NCBI GenBank assembly: GCA_002427975.1
Contig: DIZT01000308.1
Coordinates: 9,164-23,111, forward strand
Direction: 5' to 3'
DNA: 13,948 nucleotides
Source of the DNA: Micrococcaceae bacterium UBA6021
GTDB taxonomy: Bacteria; Actinomycetota; Actinomycetes; Actinomycetales; Micrococcaceae
Shown here: positions 13,866-13,948 of the stretch, piece by piece
Position numbering within the stretch: position 1 is the first letter of the stretch
How the letters are laid out: every line of letters begins with the position of its first letter
Notes under the pieces: generated by a model
The model's database searches: none
What the model was told of the DNA's origin: nothing
The model's input: the letters and a program-made list of their open reading frames with translations, nothing else
Program-made: the position numbers and the translations under genes

Positions 13866-13948
13866 ATGGGAGCCATTACTGACGTACCGGGGATCCGGGT
13901 TGGCCATGAGCAGAAGACCGGTGACGGCTGGCTGACCGGCGTGACCGT
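13866..13948 (+). CDS. P1-family peptidase (S58, DmpA-like), N-terminal fragment
   Basis: Only the first 27 codons are in the window. MGAITDVPGIRVGHEQ carries the ITDVPGIRVGH opening that is characteristic of the P1/S58 family of N-terminal nucleophile aminopeptidases (DmpA, BapA), which self-cleave ahead of a catalytic Ser much further on, outside this window. The start could be ATG 13866 or an in-frame ATG at 13857. A CACAAT hexamer at 13853-13858 would place a transcription start at about 13866, which hints at a leaderless mRNA, but no good -35 is seen. The reading is based on one short motif, though a distinctive one. Confidence 0.75.
   Translation, partial: MGAITDVPGIRVGHEQKTGDGWLTGVT

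Noticed and set aside
13537..13876. Overlapping - strand open frames of 67-91 codons upstream of the importer
   Set aside because: They cross the repeats and the 20-bp hairpin, have no binding sites and show no protein pattern.

Overview
The window looks like chromosome of a high-GC Gram-positive actinobacterium, most likely Arthrobacter, Pseudarthrobacter or a close relative in the Micrococcaceae. The grounds are the GC-rich sequence with G/C-ending codons, the actinobacterial form of the ribosomal protein genes (long Ala/Lys/Glu/Arg-rich tails on S3, L29 and S5), a TTG-initiated secY and a short-LID adenylate kinase. The genus is inferred from protein style and was not searched.

Layout. 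(1) Positions 1-2396, + strand: the 3' part of the S10 operon, rpsS (end only)-rplV-rpsC-rplP-rpmC-rpsQ, closed by a strong intrinsic terminator at 2427-2463. (2) Positions 2397-2926: a gap of about 530 bp with a candidate extended -10 promoter near 2669-2677 and a long structured leader. (3) Positions 2927-7091, + strand: the spc operon, rplN-rplX-rplE-rpsH-rplF-rplR-rpsE-rpmD-rplO, tightly packed with touching or overlapping stops and starts, closed by a strong hairpin at 7118-7166. The rpsN (S14) gene that commonly lies between rplE and rpsH is absent. (4) Positions 7311-10095, + strand: secY-adk-map, with its own candidate promoter and a 14-bp hairpin between adk and map. (5) Positions 10161-13469, - strand: a three-gene ABC importer set (two CUT1-type permeases, then a Tat-type lipoprotein solute-binding protein), UgpA/UgpE/UgpB-like in sequence style, without an ATPase gene. 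It occupies the place where infA-rpmJ-rpsM follow map in organisms such as Streptomyces. (6) Positions 13470-13948: intergenic DNA with a nested inverted repeat at the permease start, repeats shared with the other edge of the importer block and an orphan 20-bp hairpin, then the first codons of a P1-family peptidase on the + strand.

The + strand genes supply ribosome subunits, the Sec channel, adenine nucleotide balance and N-terminal methionine removal, a conserved growth-linked cluster. The importer is an accessory nutrient-uptake unit that probably borrows a shared ATPase encoded elsewhere.

I did not find a convincing undescribed multi-gene system. The items most worth a second look are regulatory or architectural: the spc leader, the missing rpsN, the repeat-flanked importer block next to map, the inverted repeat at the importer start, and the orphan hairpin near 13751-13796.
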